DNA of 64,000 nt from Nitrospirota bacterium (GCA_021825295.1 JAKAHV010000003.1:60442-124441), one strand, 5' to 3'. Counted from the stretch's first letter, positions 37,699-47,474 are shown. The notes: generated by a model not told the origin, from the sequence alone. A program made the numbers and translations.

Positions 37699-38406
37699 GT
37701 GGCCTTCTGGAGGAAGGCGGCAGATCTGCTGATGAGGGGGTTTTTCCCCTCGCGCTGCCCGGTCTGTGGCGCCGCCTCCGACGATCCTGCAAGCCTTCCT
37801 TTCTGCTCCTGCTGCTGGCGGGGGATTTCCCCGTATGAGGGGCCGGCCTGCGCCATATGCGGGGAGCCGCTGCCCTCGGAGCATGCCATCCACTGCGGCC
37901 AGTGCCTTGCCGGCAGGCCCGCCTATACGAAGGCATTCACGTTCGGGCTTTTCGAGGGCGCGCTGAAGGAGGCGATCCACATTTACAAGTTCGCGCCGGC
38001 CAGGAGGCTCTCCGCCCCGCTTGCGGGGATGCTTTACAGCCGCGGGCTGCCGCAGGCGCAGGCGGTGACGGCCGTGCCGCTTTCGAAAAAGAGGCTCCTT
38101 GAACGCGGGTTCAACCAGAGCATGCTGCTTGGCGGACATATAGCGCGATGGTCCGGAGCAAAACTCCTCCCGCACGCGATTGTGAAGGTGAAGGAGACCA
38201 GACCGCAGGCCGGACTGGGCAGGCAGGAGCGCGTGCGCAACCTGCGCGGGGCATTCCGGGCGGATGGCTGCCTGGGCGGCATGACGGTGCTTCTTATCGA
38301 CGACGTGATTACGACCGGCGCGACTGTGAGGGAATGCTCGGAGGCGCTTGTCAGGGCCGGGGCCAAAGAGGTCTTCGTGGCCGCGCTCGCGCGGACAAAA
38401 AAATAA
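37699..38406 (+). CDS. ComF-family phosphoribosyltransferase-like protein
   Basis: A 235-residue protein with an N-terminal double Cys cluster (CPVCGAAS, CSCCWRG, CAICGEP and CGQC, about 18-73), probably zinc-binding, and a PRT-fold domain with the PRPP motif VLLIDDVITTGATV (about 193-206). ComF proteins are needed for DNA uptake in competent bacteria, but the family is widespread and often of unknown role. It starts with GTG four bases after purA, so translation is coupled. Confidence 0.88.
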   Translation: MAFWRKAADLLMRGFFPSRCPVCGAASDDPASLPFCSCCWRGISPYEGPACAICGEPLPSEHAIHCGQCLAGRPAYTKAFTFGLFEGALKEAIHIYKFAPARRLSAPLAGMLYSRGLPQAQAVTAVPLSKKRLLERGFNQSMLLGGHIARWSGAKLLPHAIVKVKETRPQAGLGRQERVRNLRGAFRADGCLGGMTVLLIDDVITTGATVRECSEALVRAGAKEVFVAALARTKK

Positions 38407-38446
38407 AAAGTTTACATTTTCCCCTTAAATAAATTATCTTTTTAGG

Positions 38447-39103
38447 ATGATCGATTTGCACACCCACACCGTCTTGAGCGACGGGGAACTGCTGCCTTTC
38501 GAACTCGTGCGGCGGGCCGCCGCGGCCGGCTACAAGGCGATCGGGATCACGGACCACGTGGACGCCTCCAATATGGACCTGGTCATCCCCCGGGTTGTCA
38601 AGGCGGCCAAAAAACTGAAGGGCCTTGTGCCGGTTGAAGTCGTGCCGGGGGCCGAGATAACACACGCCCCTCCGGAGCTGATAAAGGACATGGTAAAAGG
38701 CGCCCGGGAGCTTGGCGCGTGCCTTGTGATAGTGCACGGCGAGACACTCGCCGAGCCGGTGCAGGAAGGAACAAACCGCGCCGCCATTGAAGCCGGGGCC
38801 GACATACTGGCCCACCCCGGACTCATAAGCATAGAGGACATCCTCTACGCGAATGAAAAATCCGTCGCGCTGGAGATAACAGCCAGGAAGGGCCACTCGA
38901 TCTCGAACGGACACGTCGCCCAGATGGCCGTTAAGTTCGGCGCCCAACTGGTCATCAATACGGATTCCCACAGCCCGGATGACCTCATAACGAAAGAGCG
39001 GGCGGAAAATGTGCTGATGGGGGCGGGGATCGGCAGGGAACGCATCTCGCTGGTATTCGAGACATCCAGAAACATCATTGAAAAGGCACTGAGGAGGATC
39101 TGA
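38447..39103 (+). CDS. PHP-domain phosphoesterase
   Basis: A 218-residue PHP protein. The metal-binding IDLHTHTVLSDGELLP opens the protein; GITDHVDASN, GAEITHAP, VHGETLAEPV, DILAHPGLIS and NTDSHSPDDL supply the remaining His/Asp/Glu ligands. It resembles histidinol phosphatase-like and TrpH-like enzymes; the substrate is not clear. The length fits a single-domain enzyme. It ends one base over the start of the TPR protein. Confidence 0.86.
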   Translation: MIDLHTHTVLSDGELLPFELVRRAAAAGYKAIGITDHVDASNMDLVIPRVVKAAKKLKGLVPVEVVPGAEITHAPPELIKDMVKGARELGACLVIVHGETLAEPVQEGTNRAAIEAGADILAHPGLISIEDILYANEKSVALEITARKGHSISNGHVAQMAVKFGAQLVINTDSHSPDDLITKERAENVLMGAGIGRERISLVFETSRNIIEKALRRI

Positions 39104-39849
39104 TGCCCAAATCCATAAAAAAGAGGCCGCCCAAAAAAGCCAGGACCGAGGAGATACCGGTCTACAGCGAACTCAAGCAGACTATCGCGAGGCGCCAGAA
39201 GGCGGTGCTCGTTGCCGCGGTCTCGGCCGCCGTCGTGCTGGCGCTGGCGGCGGGCCTGTATTTCCACCACACAGGCACGGTGCGCCGGGCGAACGGCTAC
39301 AACGCAAGGGGGTACGCCCTGTTCTACGGGCTCTCCCCGGAGGCGCCCGCCTCGGACCAGCTCAGGTATCAGCAGGCGCTCTCCTGGTTTGAAAAGGCGT
39401 ACGGTGAAAGAAAGTCGGCCTACTCTCTCTATTACATCGGGGCCTCCCAGTACGAGCTTGGCCAGTATGCCCAGGCCGTCGCCACGCTTCAGCGCATTTA
39501 CAGCCGCTATCCTGATGACGCGCAGTTCGTGCCTCTCAGCCTTTACAAGCTCGCCATGACCGAGCTCAAGCTGGGCAAAAACGACGACGCGCTGAAATAC
39601 CTGAGGATGATGGAAAACTCCCAATTCGATTCCCTCAAGGACATGGCCTATTACGAGGACGGAAGGCTGCTGGAGTCCATGGGGAAAAAGGACGAGGCCA
39701 GGCAGAAATTCGCGGAGCTGATGCAAAAATTCCCCCAGTCCCCCTACTCGATGGACATAAGGGCCCAGGAGGCCGCGCAGCAGGGCGCCGCGAAAGCGGG
39801 CGCGCAGAAGCAGCCGGCCGCTCAAAAACAAAAAAAGCCGGGGAAATAG
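39103..39849 (+). CDS. Membrane-anchored TPR protein
   Basis: A 248-residue protein with a basic N-terminus (KKRPPKKARTEE), one membrane segment at about 33-53 (VLVAAVSAAVVLALAAGLYF) and a large C-terminal region of TPR repeats (SYYIGASQYELGQYAQAVATL; LYKLAMTELKLGKNDDALKYL; AYYEDGRLLESMGKKDEARQKF). An Ala/Gln/Lys-rich tail follows. The layout resembles YfgM/BamD-like scaffold proteins that face the periplasm. It is the last gene of the operon; partners are unknown. Confidence 0.85.
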   Translation: MPKSIKKRPPKKARTEEIPVYSELKQTIARRQKAVLVAAVSAAVVLALAAGLYFHHTGTVRRANGYNARGYALFYGLSPEAPASDQLRYQQALSWFEKAYGERKSAYSLYYIGASQYELGQYAQAVATLQRIYSRYPDDAQFVPLSLYKLAMTELKLGKNDDALKYLRMMENSQFDSLKDMAYYEDGRLLESMGKKDEARQKFAELMQKFPQSPYSMDIRAQEAAQQGAAKAGAQKQPAAQKQKKPGK

Positions 39850-39878
39850 CTTAAATAGCCGACGAATTGTTCCCGGCT

Positions 39879-39985
39879 GCGGCTAACGGTTAGCTCCTCG
39901 CGCCAATGTGGGCCGCACATTCCATCCCGCCAAGGCGGGATTCCGCGTCGGCCCCCAGGGCGCGTTCCGCTCACCGCCAGCCGCA
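39879..39985. repeat. Dispersed palindromic repeat, copy 1
   Basis: Matches the copy at 57978-58105 in reverse. Shared blocks include CCAATGTGGGCCGCAC, GCGTCGGCCCCCAGGG and GCTC-CGCC. Inner hairpin arms CCCGCC/GGCGGG here become CCCGGC/GCCGGG in the other copy. Outer arms TGCGGCT (39879) and AGCCGCA (39979) close the unit. It fills the 243-base gap between the TPR gene and the transglycosylase gene. Confidence 0.7.
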
Positions 39986-40092
39986 TCCCTGATACCGCGG
40001 CGGTTGCACACGGAAGGCCGTTCCATGATGAAATCCGGCAGGGCAAAGATTCACGCGGGACGCCGGGCTGGAATATGGGGTGAAGGGCTGTC

Positions 40093-41166
40093 CTACTTGC
40101 TTGCGACCATGTAGGAGGAACGGTACTCTCCGGCCGGCGGCAGCAATATCCTCTCCCCCGGCCTTATCCATCTTTGCCGCCTGGTCTTGAGGTTATTGAG
40201 CTCCACGATCACGGTCACCGGCAGCCTGAACCTCCTTGCTATACGTGCAAGCGTGTCCCTCCGTTTTGCCGTGTATGCCCGAAGGGGCAGCCTCTCCCCG
40301 GGGGTCAGCTTGCTCAGATTGTCGAGGAATACCATGAGGGTGTTTTTAGGTATCCTCAGGATATAGCTCTTGACGTCAAGCGGGGTACACCATCTCGTCA
40401 GCTCCGGGTTCAGGGCCCTGATCTCGTCAACGCTCACCCCGGCGCACCTGGCCGCCACTTCCAGATCGACCGGCTGCCATAGTACGACCTCGTCATATGA
40501 GAAACCGCCCTCGTAGACTATATTGGCGAACCCATGGCCTTCGGGGTCCATGGCTATGGTCCTTGCCGCCAGGAATTTTGGGACGTAATCCTTCGTCTCA
40601 TCGGCGATCCCCCTGGTAAGGCAGAGGTCCCAGTAATTGTCGCCGCCCACCTTCCCAAGGGCGCGCTTGACGGCCCCCTCTCCGGCGTTATAGGCAGCCA
40701 TGGCGAGCCCCCAGGAGCCGAACATGTTGTGCAGGTCCTTCAGATACATGGCGGCCGCCATCGTGGATTTTATGGGGTCGCGCCTTTCGTCTATCCACCA
40801 GTTTATTTTCAGGCCGTATCTCTTTGCCGTGGCTGCGACGAACTGCCAGGGGCCGACCGCCTTGGCCCTCGAGTAGGCATATGGGCTGAAGCCGCTCTCT
40901 ATCATGGAAAGAAAGACGATATCCCCGGGGATATTGTTCTCGTAGAGTATCTGCTTCATCACGGAGATGTATCTGCTTGAACGGGCAAGCCATCGGGAGA
41001 AGGGCTTCCTGAGGCCCTCCGTAAAGATGTTCAGATATTTTGCGACCGCCTTTTCCGCAAGGGGGCTGTCCTCGAGCGCGGATATGAAACCGCTGCTGTC
41101 CGCCGCCCATGCGCTGCGCGCCAGAAGAGATGTGACCAGCGTCACAACAAGCAAAACCCGCCTCAT
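40093..41166 (-). CDS. MltD-like lytic transglycosylase
   Basis: A 357-residue exported peptidoglycan hydrolase. A signal peptide (MRRVLLVVTLVTSLLARSAWA) precedes an SLT domain with the catalytic Glu in VFLSMIESGFSPYAYS and motifs AVGPWQFVAATAKRYGL and AMAAYNAGEGAVKRAL. A LysM-like peptidoglycan-binding segment is near the C-terminus (RRDTLARIARRFRL). The start at 41166 follows GGGAG and begins the signal peptide; ATGs at 41181 and 41190 are alternatives. It is divergent from bamA and fits an envelope-remodelling role. Confidence 0.92.
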   Translation of the reverse strand: MRRVLLVVTLVTSLLARSAWAADSSGFISALEDSPLAEKAVAKYLNIFTEGLRKPFSRWLARSSRYISVMKQILYENNIPGDIVFLSMIESGFSPYAYSRAKAVGPWQFVAATAKRYGLKINWWIDERRDPIKSTMAAAMYLKDLHNMFGSWGLAMAAYNAGEGAVKRALGKVGGDNYWDLCLTRGIADETKDYVPKFLAARTIAMDPEGHGFANIVYEGGFSYDEVVLWQPVDLEVAARCAGVSVDEIRALNPELTRWCTPLDVKSYILRIPKNTLMVFLDNLSKLTPGERLPLRAYTAKRRDTLARIARRFRLPVTVIVELNNLKTRRQRWIRPGERILLPPAGEYRSSYMVASK

Positions 41167-41251
41167 CGCGCTCCCGTTCATAGCTGCCATTATTTCTATC
41201 GCATATGGACGCCGGTTGTCAAGCGGTTTCTGCCCCGCGCATGCCTTTATA

Positions 41252-41281
41252 TTTACAGAAACGAGCCCTCAGCGTTATACT
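41252..41281 (+). promoter_or_regulatory. Predicted promoter of the bamA operon
   Basis: TTTACA (41252-41257) and TATACT (41276-41281) with 18-bp spacing, 26 bases before the bamA start, which has AAGGAGATTC in front. Confidence 0.6.
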
Positions 41282-41307
41282 ACTGGCTTAAAAACGGAAG
41301 GAGATTC

Positions 41308-43566
41308 ATGGCCGTAAATCTAAAACTGAAGCCCCTTGTCCTGGCGTGCCTGTTTCTTCTGTTTCAGTTCCTGGCCCTGGGCGGCGCCTTCGGGGCCGAG
41401 CCCACGGTAATCGGCATCGAGATAAAAGGGCTAAAAAGGATAGAGGAAGGCGTGGTCCGCAGGCTGATCTCACAGCAGGTGGGGCAGCCGCTGTCGCCCG
41501 AGAAGATAACGGCCGATATCAAGCATATCTACCAGACGGGCTACTTCGAGGATGTGAAAGTGGAGGGGGAGACCTTCGAGGGCGGCCTGAAACTCATTTA
41601 CGTCGTGAAGGAAAAACCGACCATCCAGAAGATCGTTTTCTACGGCAACAAGAATATCAAGACAGAGGACATAAAGAAACAGATAAAGATATCGCCGGGC
41701 TCGGTTGCCGACACCGTGCTCATAAACGACAACGCGGCCAAGATCGCGGCCTATTACGAATCGGAAGGCTACAGCCTCACCCGCGTGGTGCCGGTCGTCA
41801 GGACCACGGCCACAAACCAGGCGGCCCTCACCTACGTGATAAACGAGGGCCCGAGGATAATGATAAGAAAGATACGGTTCACCGGCAACAAGGCCCTGAA
41901 AAGCGGCGAGATACTTGGCGCAATGAAGAGCCAGCCGCGCCATTTCTACTCCTTCCTCTTTAAAAGCGGCTATTACAAGAAGGACGACCTCATGGCGGAC
42001 AGCGAGCGCATCAGGGACCTCTATTACGACCACGGCTACATCCAGGCCATGGTCTCGGACCCGAAGACCACCCTTAGCCGCGACAGGAAGTGGGCGACAA
42101 TAACCTACACGATACACGAGGGCGGCCAGTTCACGGTCTCGAAGACAAGCTTCACGGGCAACAAGATCATCAGCACCAGGCAGCTCGCCAAGCTGCTTTC
42201 CACGAAGGTGGGCGAGCCGGTAAGCAGAAAGCTCGTGCGGCAGGACGTCATAGACCTTACGGACAGGTACTCCGAGCACGGATACGCCCTGGCGGTCATC
42301 AACCCGGAGCTTGTTCCTGATGTGGGAAAAAAGACAGTCGCAATCATATACCACATATCCGAGGGGGACCGCTACCGCGTCGGCAGGATCGAGATCGCCG
42401 GCAACCAGAAGACGAGGGACTGGGTCATAAGGAGGGAAGTGCTCCTGAATGAGGGCGACATCTTCAACAGCAAGCTCCTCAGAAAGAGTTACGAGAGGAT
42501 CAACAACCTGAACTTCTTCTCCAGCGTCACGATGGACCCCCAGCCGGTGCCATCAAAGAAAGAGGTCAACGTGGACATAAACGTAAAGGAAAGGCCCACG
42601 GGCTTCCTGAGCGTCGGCGGCGGATACAGCTCCGTGGACAAGCTCATCGGCATGGTCGACATCTCGCAGGGGAACCTGGGCGGCAGGGGGCAGTCCATCA
42701 AGCTGAGGGGCGAGCTGGGCGGGCTCTCCAGCTTCTACGAGATCACCTTCAAGGAGCCCTGGCTCTTCGGCCGCCAGCTTTCCCTTACGACTTCCATCTA
42801 CAAGGAGCACCAGGACTACCTGGACTACAACAGGGAGGCCACCGGCGGAGAGATAGGCCTAAGCAAGCCGATATCCGAAAACACATGGATAAGCGCGGAC
42901 TACAGGCTGGAGAACGCGACCATAACCAACGTACTTACCGACGCCTCCCCCATTATTCAGGACCAGGCCGGCACAAGGCTCACAAGCAGCATAACACCAG
43001 GCATAGTCAGGGACACGAGGGACAACTACCTGGACCCCCATACCGGCTCCAGAAACAGCCTTTATGTCACCTTCGCCGGCATAGGCGGGGACAACAAATT
43101 CCTGAAGGTAGTGGCCGAGTCCGGGTGGTTCCTGCCTGTCACAAAGACGACCACGGTTTCGCTGCACGGGGTCCTGGGCTACGGCACCGGGCTCTTCGGC
43201 CAGGAGCTGCCACTTTACGAGAGGTTTTATGTCGGGGGGATATATACCGTAAGGGGGCTTGCCTTCGGCGAGGGCGGCCCTCTTGACATAAACGGGCAGC
43301 CTATCGGCGGCAAGAGCGAGGTGATCGGCAATTTCGATTACATCTACCCCCTTGTAAGCGCCATTAAGCTCAAGGGCGATGTGTTTTTCGATACCGGCAC
43401 GGCTTACGACTCGCTTTTGCCCAGGGATTTCAGGTATACGACGGGCGTCGGAATAAGGTGGATATCCCCGCTGGGCCCCATAAGGCTGGAATGGGGCTAC
43501 AACCTGAATAAGAAGCCTGGAGAGCAGACCAGCAGGTTCGAGTTTGCCTTCGGAACATTCTTTTAG
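41308..43566 (+). CDS. bamA: Outer membrane protein assembly factor BamA
   Basis: A 752-residue outer-membrane protein. A signal peptide (hydrophobic LVLACLFLLFQFLALGGAFG, cleavage near GAE) is followed by five POTRA domains (about 30-370, each with a repeated fxGnk...s...L pattern) and a 16-strand barrel with the VRGF-type loop (TVRGLAFGEG, about 648-657) and a terminal Phe in FEFAFGTFF. It folds outer-membrane barrels as the core of the BAM complex. It opens the bamA-ompH-lpxD-fabZ-lpxA-lpxI operon, the classical arrangement. Confidence 0.97.
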   Translation: MAVNLKLKPLVLACLFLLFQFLALGGAFGAEPTVIGIEIKGLKRIEEGVVRRLISQQVGQPLSPEKITADIKHIYQTGYFEDVKVEGETFEGGLKLIYVVKEKPTIQKIVFYGNKNIKTEDIKKQIKISPGSVADTVLINDNAAKIAAYYESEGYSLTRVVPVVRTTATNQAALTYVINEGPRIMIRKIRFTGNKALKSGEILGAMKSQPRHFYSFLFKSGYYKKDDLMADSERIRDLYYDHGYIQAMVSDPKTTLSRDRKWATITYTIHEGGQFTVSKTSFTGNKIISTRQLAKLLSTKVGEPVSRKLVRQDVIDLTDRYSEHGYALAVINPELVPDVGKKTVAIIYHISEGDRYRVGRIEIAGNQKTRDWVIRREVLLNEGDIFNSKLLRKSYERINNLNFFSSVTMDPQPVPSKKEVNVDINVKERPTGFLSVGGGYSSVDKLIGMVDISQGNLGGRGQSIKLRGELGGLSSFYEITFKEPWLFGRQLSLTTSIYKEHQDYLDYNREATGGEIGLSKPISENTWISADYRLENATITNVLTDASPIIQDQAGTRLTSSITPGIVRDTRDNYLDPHTGSRNSLYVTFAGIGGDNKFLKVVAESGWFLPVTKTTTVSLHGVLGYGTGLFGQELPLYERFYVGGIYTVRGLAFGEGGPLDINGQPIGGKSEVIGNFDYIYPLVSAIKLKGDVFFDTGTAYDSLLPRDFRYTTGVGIRWISPLGPIRLEWGYNLNKKPGEQTSRFEFAFGTFF

Positions 43567-43664
43567 TTGCTTTTCTGGATTTTTTTGAGAAAAACAGTTT
43601 TAAAATAAAAGACCGGCTCAAAGCGGGCCTGGAACAATTTCGAAAGGAATCAAAAGGAGGAACT

Positions 43665-44279
43665 ATGAAAAGGATAAGAATAATCTTGATGACGGCGGCA
43701 GTACTGGTGCTGGCCGCGGCGACGGCTTTCGGGGCCCAGGCAGCCAGCGCGGGCGGCCGGAAGGCGGGTGTAAAAATAGGCTATGTGGACCTTCAGAGGG
43801 CCCTGAACGAGAGCAATGCGGGCAAGGCCGCCAAGGCCGAACTCCAGAGCATGATGAAGCAGATGCAGGCCACCATAGACCAGAAAGTCAGCGAAACGGA
43901 GAAATTGAAGGCCGAACTCGAAAAACAGGCCTTGGTCCTTTCACCCGAGGCAAAAAAGGAAAAACAGGACGCCATCGACAAGCTCTCCAAGGAGACCCAG
44001 GCCCTGATAAGCAACGCCAATACCGAGATGCAGAAAAAACAGCGGCTGAAGGAGATCGGCATACTCAAGAAAATAAAGACCGCCATAGATGATATCGGCG
44101 CAAAGGAAAACTATCTCATAATACTGCCGGCAGACGTCATTCTCTACTCCAGAAACGGCATAGAACTCACGGATGAGGTAATAAACCGCGTGAACCAGAT
44201 GAGCTCGAAGCCTGCCGCCAGGGCCCCCAAGGCTGCCCCCAGGACGATGCAGAAAGCGCCGGCGAAAAGCGGCAAGTAA
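43665..44279 (+). CDS. OmpH/Skp-family periplasmic chaperone
   Basis: A 204-residue exported protein. A signal peptide (MKRIRIILMTAAVLVLAAAT, cleavage near AFGAQA) leads to the VKIGYVDLQRALNES start typical of Skp/OmpH and a long charged helix (about 50-145) that forms the tentacle-like coiled coil. The C-terminus adds a Lys/Ala/Pro-rich tail of about 25 residues not typical of Skp. It should hold unfolded outer-membrane proteins for BamA. AAAGGAGGAACT is a strong ribosome binding site. Confidence 0.92.
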   Translation: MKRIRIILMTAAVLVLAAATAFGAQAASAGGRKAGVKIGYVDLQRALNESNAGKAAKAELQSMMKQMQATIDQKVSETEKLKAELEKQALVLSPEAKKEKQDAIDKLSKETQALISNANTEMQKKQRLKEIGILKKIKTAIDDIGAKENYLIILPADVILYSRNGIELTDEVINRVNQMSSKPAARAPKAAPRTMQKAPAKSGK

Positions 44280-44297
44280 GGCGGACACCCCCAGGCG

Positions 44298-45329
44298 ATG
44301 AAGCTGTCCGAGATAGCGGTCCTTCTGGGCGGCACGCTGCACGGAGACCCGGAGGCGGAGATAACCGGAGCGGGCGGGCTTGAGGACGCCGGTCCCGGCG
44401 ACATCACTTTTCTGATGAAAGCGTCCCTGCTGCAGGCTGCGGCGGGCTCCATGGCCGCCTGCGTCCTGGTTAAAAGCCGGGTGGAGGGCCTGCAGAAAAA
44501 TCAGATTGTGGTGCCGGACCCGCAGCTCGCCTTCATCCGGCTCCTGCGCCACTTTTATCCCCCCATCGGAAGGGCCCCGGGCACCAGCGCCGGAGCAGCC
44601 GTCCAGGCTGGGGCCGTGATAGACCCGGCCGCCTCTGTCCTGCCGATGGTCTTTGTCGACGAGGGGGCCAGGGTGGGCGCGGGAAGCGTGCTCTATCCGG
44701 GTGTCTTCGTGGGCAGGGGCTCGGAAATCGGCAGGGACTGCATTCTTTACCCGAATGTGACGGTGCGCGAGGGCGTCAGGATCGGCGACAGGGTCACCAT
44801 CCACGCGGGAAGCGTAATCGGGGCCGACGGCTTCGGTTACGTGATGCGCGACGGAAGGCATGTAAAGATCCCCCAGGTTGGCGGGGTTGCCATAGAGGAC
44901 GATGTCGAGATAGGGGCCTGCACCACGATAGACCGGGCCACCACAGGCAATACCGTCATAGGGAAAGGCTCCAAGATAGACAACCTTGTCCAGATAGCCC
45001 ATAACGTGAGGATCGGCCCGGGTTCCATAATCGTGGCGCAGGCCGGCATAGCGGGCAGCACCGTGATTGGAAGTTATGTGGTCATAGCCGGGCAGGCGGG
45101 CATCGCCGATCACGTCAGCATCGCGGGGGGGGCCATAGTCGGGGCAAATTCCGGCGTAATGCCCGGCACGAAGCTCGAAAAAGGCGCCTTTGCGGGATCG
45201 CCCGTGATGCCGCACAGGCAGTGGCTGAAGGCGATGGCGCTTACTGCCAGGCTGCCGGAGCTTGAAAAACGGCTCCATGCGCTTGAAAGGAGGTTTCAAG
45301 AAGAGGATGATAAACGTCAGGGAGATTGA
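44298..45329 (+). CDS. lpxD: UDP-3-O-acylglucosamine N-acyltransferase
   Basis: A 343-residue enzyme adding the second acyl chain in lipid A synthesis. A uridine-binding N-domain (1-100; [16 protein letters not shown]) leads into a left-handed beta-helix of hexapeptide repeats (about 105-300; for example [28 protein letters not shown]) with the catalytic His in [13 protein letters not shown]-terminal helix follows. It needs acyl carrier protein as acyl donor. Its last 23 bases overlap fabZ. Confidence 0.97.
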   Translation: MKLSEIAVLLGGTLHGDPEAEITGAGGLEDAGPGDITFLMKASLLQAAAGSMAACVLVKSRVEGLQKNQIVVPDPQLAFIRLLRHFYPPIGRAPGTSAGAAVQAGAVIDPAASVLPMVFVDEGARVGAGSVLYPGVFVGRGSEIGRDCILYPNVTVREGVRIGDRVTIHAGSVIGADGFGYVMRDGRHVKIPQVGGVAIEDDVEIGACTTIDRATTGNTVIGKGSKIDNLVQIAHNVRIGPGSIIVAQAGIAGSTVIGSYVVIAGQAGIADHVSIAGGAIVGANSGVMPGTKLEKGAFAGSPVMPHRQWLKAMALTARLPELEKRLHALERRFQEEDDKRQGD

Positions 45330-45738
45330 ATCCATTCTTCCCCACAGGTTCCCCTTCCTGCTCGTGGACCGGATAATAGAGCTGGTCCCGGGAGAGACGG
45401 CGGTCGGGGTGAAAAACGCGACCATCAACGAGCATTTCTTCTGCGGCCATTTCCCTGGTAACCCCATAATGCCCGGCGTGCTGATAGTGGAGGCCCTTGC
45501 TCAGACAGCGGGGGTGCTCGCCTTCAAATCCGGCATGCAGGGCAAGGCCGTATACTTCATGAGCATCGAGAAGGTGAAATTCAGAAAACCGGTTACCCCC
45601 GGCGACCAGGTGCGCCTGGAGGTCAAGGTAATCCAGCACAGGGGGAAGGTCTGGAAATTCTCGGGGCAGGCGGTCGTGGACGGAAAAGTCGCTTCCGAGG
45701 CGGAGTTCACGGCAATGGTGAGCGACGGGGAGATATGA
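45307..45738 (+). CDS. fabZ: 3-hydroxyacyl-[acyl-carrier-protein] dehydratase FabZ
   Basis: A 143-residue hot-dog-fold dehydratase. [14 protein letters not shown] at the N-terminus, the catalytic region [21 protein letters not shown] (about 45-65) and [14 protein letters not shown] match FabZ. It dehydrates 3-hydroxyacyl-ACP and competes with lipid A synthesis for the same pool, hence its place between lpxD and lpxA. The start at 45307 lies inside lpxD and follows AAAGGAGG; an upstream start would extend further into lpxD without family support. Confidence 0.95.
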   Translation: MINVREIESILPHRFPFLLVDRIIELVPGETAVGVKNATINEHFFCGHFPGNPIMPGVLIVEALAQTAGVLAFKSGMQGKAVYFMSIEKVKFRKPVTPGDQVRLEVKVIQHRGKVWKFSGQAVVDGKVASEAEFTAMVSDGEI

Positions 45739-45742
45739 AAAA

Positions 45743-46540
45743 ATGAAAATCCATCCTACCGCCATCGTGCACGAAAAGGCTGTTATCGCGAAGGACGCCT
45801 GTATCGGCCCCTATTGCGTCATAGGGGAGGGGGTAAGGATATCCCAGGGGGTCACGCTCCACAATAACGTCGTAGTGGAGGGGGACACCGAGATAGGGCC
45901 AGGCTCGGTCATATATCCCTTTGCGTACATCGGGGGGCAGCCGCAGGACCTGAAATACAGCGGCGAAAAGACTGGCGTCAGGATCGGCCGGAACAATACG
46001 ATAAGGGAATACGTGACCATCCACAGGGGATCGGTCGGGGGCGACGGTTTCACGGTCGTGGGCGACAACAATTTCATAATGGCATACGCCCACATAGCGC
46101 ATGACTGCCGGGTGGGCAACAGCGTCGTTATGGCGAATGCCGCCTCCCTGTCCGGGCATGTCGAGGTCCAGGACCACGCCATACTCGGCGGCATCATCGG
46201 CGTGCACCAGTTCGTCCGCATAGGAGCCTATTCAATGACCGGGGCATTCAGCGGCATCGCGCAGGATATCCCGCCCTACACCCTCGCATCGGGCCCCAGG
46301 GCGAAGCTCTACGGCCTCAACCTTGTCGGGCTCAAAAGACACGGCTTCCCGAAAGAGACCATCGACGACCTGGCAAAGGCGTATAAGATACTCTTCCGAA
46401 GCAAGCACACCCTGAAGGAAGCGATAAACAAGGCAAGGGAGGAGCTATCCTACACGCCGGAGCTTGAACGCCTCCTTGAATTCGTAAAAACATCCAAGCG
46501 CGGCATCTGCCGGCCGACGACGGCGAAAACCCCCTTTTAA
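45743..46540 (+). CDS. lpxA: UDP-N-acetylglucosamine acyltransferase
   Basis: A 265-residue enzyme performing the first step of lipid A synthesis. Hexapeptide repeats run from residue 3 to about 190 (IHPTAIVHEKAVIAKDACIGPYCVIGEGV). The catalytic His lies in NNFIMAYAHIAHDCRVGN, and IGGQPQDLKYSGEKT and LASGPRAKLYGLNLVGLKR are diagnostic. The C-terminal helical domain is complete. It is 4 bases after fabZ. Confidence 0.97.
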   Translation: MKIHPTAIVHEKAVIAKDACIGPYCVIGEGVRISQGVTLHNNVVVEGDTEIGPGSVIYPFAYIGGQPQDLKYSGEKTGVRIGRNNTIREYVTIHRGSVGGDGFTVVGDNNFIMAYAHIAHDCRVGNSVVMANAASLSGHVEVQDHAILGGIIGVHQFVRIGAYSMTGAFSGIAQDIPPYTLASGPRAKLYGLNLVGLKRHGFPKETIDDLAKAYKILFRSKHTLKEAINKAREELSYTPELERLLEFVKTSKRGICRPTTAKTPF

Positions 46541-46545
46541 CGCGG

Positions 46546-47361
46546 ATGAAGACCATAGGGCTCATAGCGGGGATGGGGAAACTGCCCCGCATCATCGCAA
46601 AAGACGCCAGGGAGCGCGGATTCCGCGTGGTGGCCGTCATGCTTGAACCCGTGGCCGACGACGAGAAGCTCGAAGGCGTGGTGGACGTCCTGGAAAAGAT
46701 AAATGTGGGGAAGCTTGGAAAGATATTCGAGGCGCTCAGGAAAAACGGCGTGACCGAGGCGGTCATGGCCGGCAAGGTCCCGAAGGAGCTCATCTACAAA
46801 AGCCGCATAACTCCCGATTTAAGGGCGATGAAGCTGCTCTGGTCCCTGAAAGACAGGGCCGACGACACCGTCATGCTCGCCCTCACGCGCGAGCTGGAAA
46901 AAGAGGGCATAAAACTCCTGGAGACCACCGGATTTTGCAGCGAGATACTTGTCTCAGCCGGCCCATTTACCAGGAGGGAGCCGACAAAATCCCAGTGGAA
47001 GGACATCGAGTTCGGATTCCGGATGTCCAAGGAGATGGGCAGACTGGACATCGGACAGACTGTCGTCGTAAAAGACCTCGCCGTAATGGCGGTGGAGGCG
47101 ATTGAAGGCACGGACAAGGCAATAAAAAGGGGCGGCAGGCTGGCAAACGGCGGCGCAGTGGTCGTCAAAACGGCCAAGCCCAGGCAGGACATGCGCTTCG
47201 ACGTACCCGTTGCCGGCATGAGCACGATACATGCGATGATCGAGGCGGAGGCCTCCGTGCTGGCCCTGGAGGCCGGAAAGACCATTCTCCTGGAAGGGCA
47301 GAAAGTAAAGGCCGAGGCCGCGGAGGCGGGCATCGTCATCGTGGGCTGCAGTTTCAAATAA
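46546..47361 (+). CDS. lpxI: UDP-2,3-diacylglucosamine diphosphatase LpxI
   Basis: A 271-residue protein of the LpxI (DUF1009) family, the non-LpxH enzyme hydrolysing UDP-2,3-diacylglucosamine to lipid X. GLIAGMGKLPRIIAKDARERGFRV opens the N-domain; GVTEAVMAGKVPKELIY and DIGQTVVVKDLAVMAVEAIEGTD lie toward the catalytic C-domain. Placement right after lpxA is the usual context for LpxI. LpxH is therefore not needed. It is 5 bases after lpxA. Confidence 0.95.
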   Translation: MKTIGLIAGMGKLPRIIAKDARERGFRVVAVMLEPVADDEKLEGVVDVLEKINVGKLGKIFEALRKNGVTEAVMAGKVPKELIYKSRITPDLRAMKLLWSLKDRADDTVMLALTRELEKEGIKLLETTGFCSEILVSAGPFTRREPTKSQWKDIEFGFRMSKEMGRLDIGQTVVVKDLAVMAVEAIEGTDKAIKRGGRLANGGAVVVKTAKPRQDMRFDVPVAGMSTIHAMIEAEASVLALEAGKTILLEGQKVKAEAAEAGIVIVGCSFK

Positions 47362-47474
47362 ATAGAACCTATCTCAAATAGGTTCAAAAAAATCCGCTCT
47401 CCCCTTCAAAAAACCCTCAGGATGTGCTATATGTAATCAGACTGTTTCAGAAATCATCTTGCAAGGAGGAAGAT

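Noticed and set aside
43941..45467. 508-residue open frame on the minus strand
   Set aside because: Antisense of ompH, lpxD and fabZ; Tyr/Asp-rich repeats mirror the hexapeptide codons.
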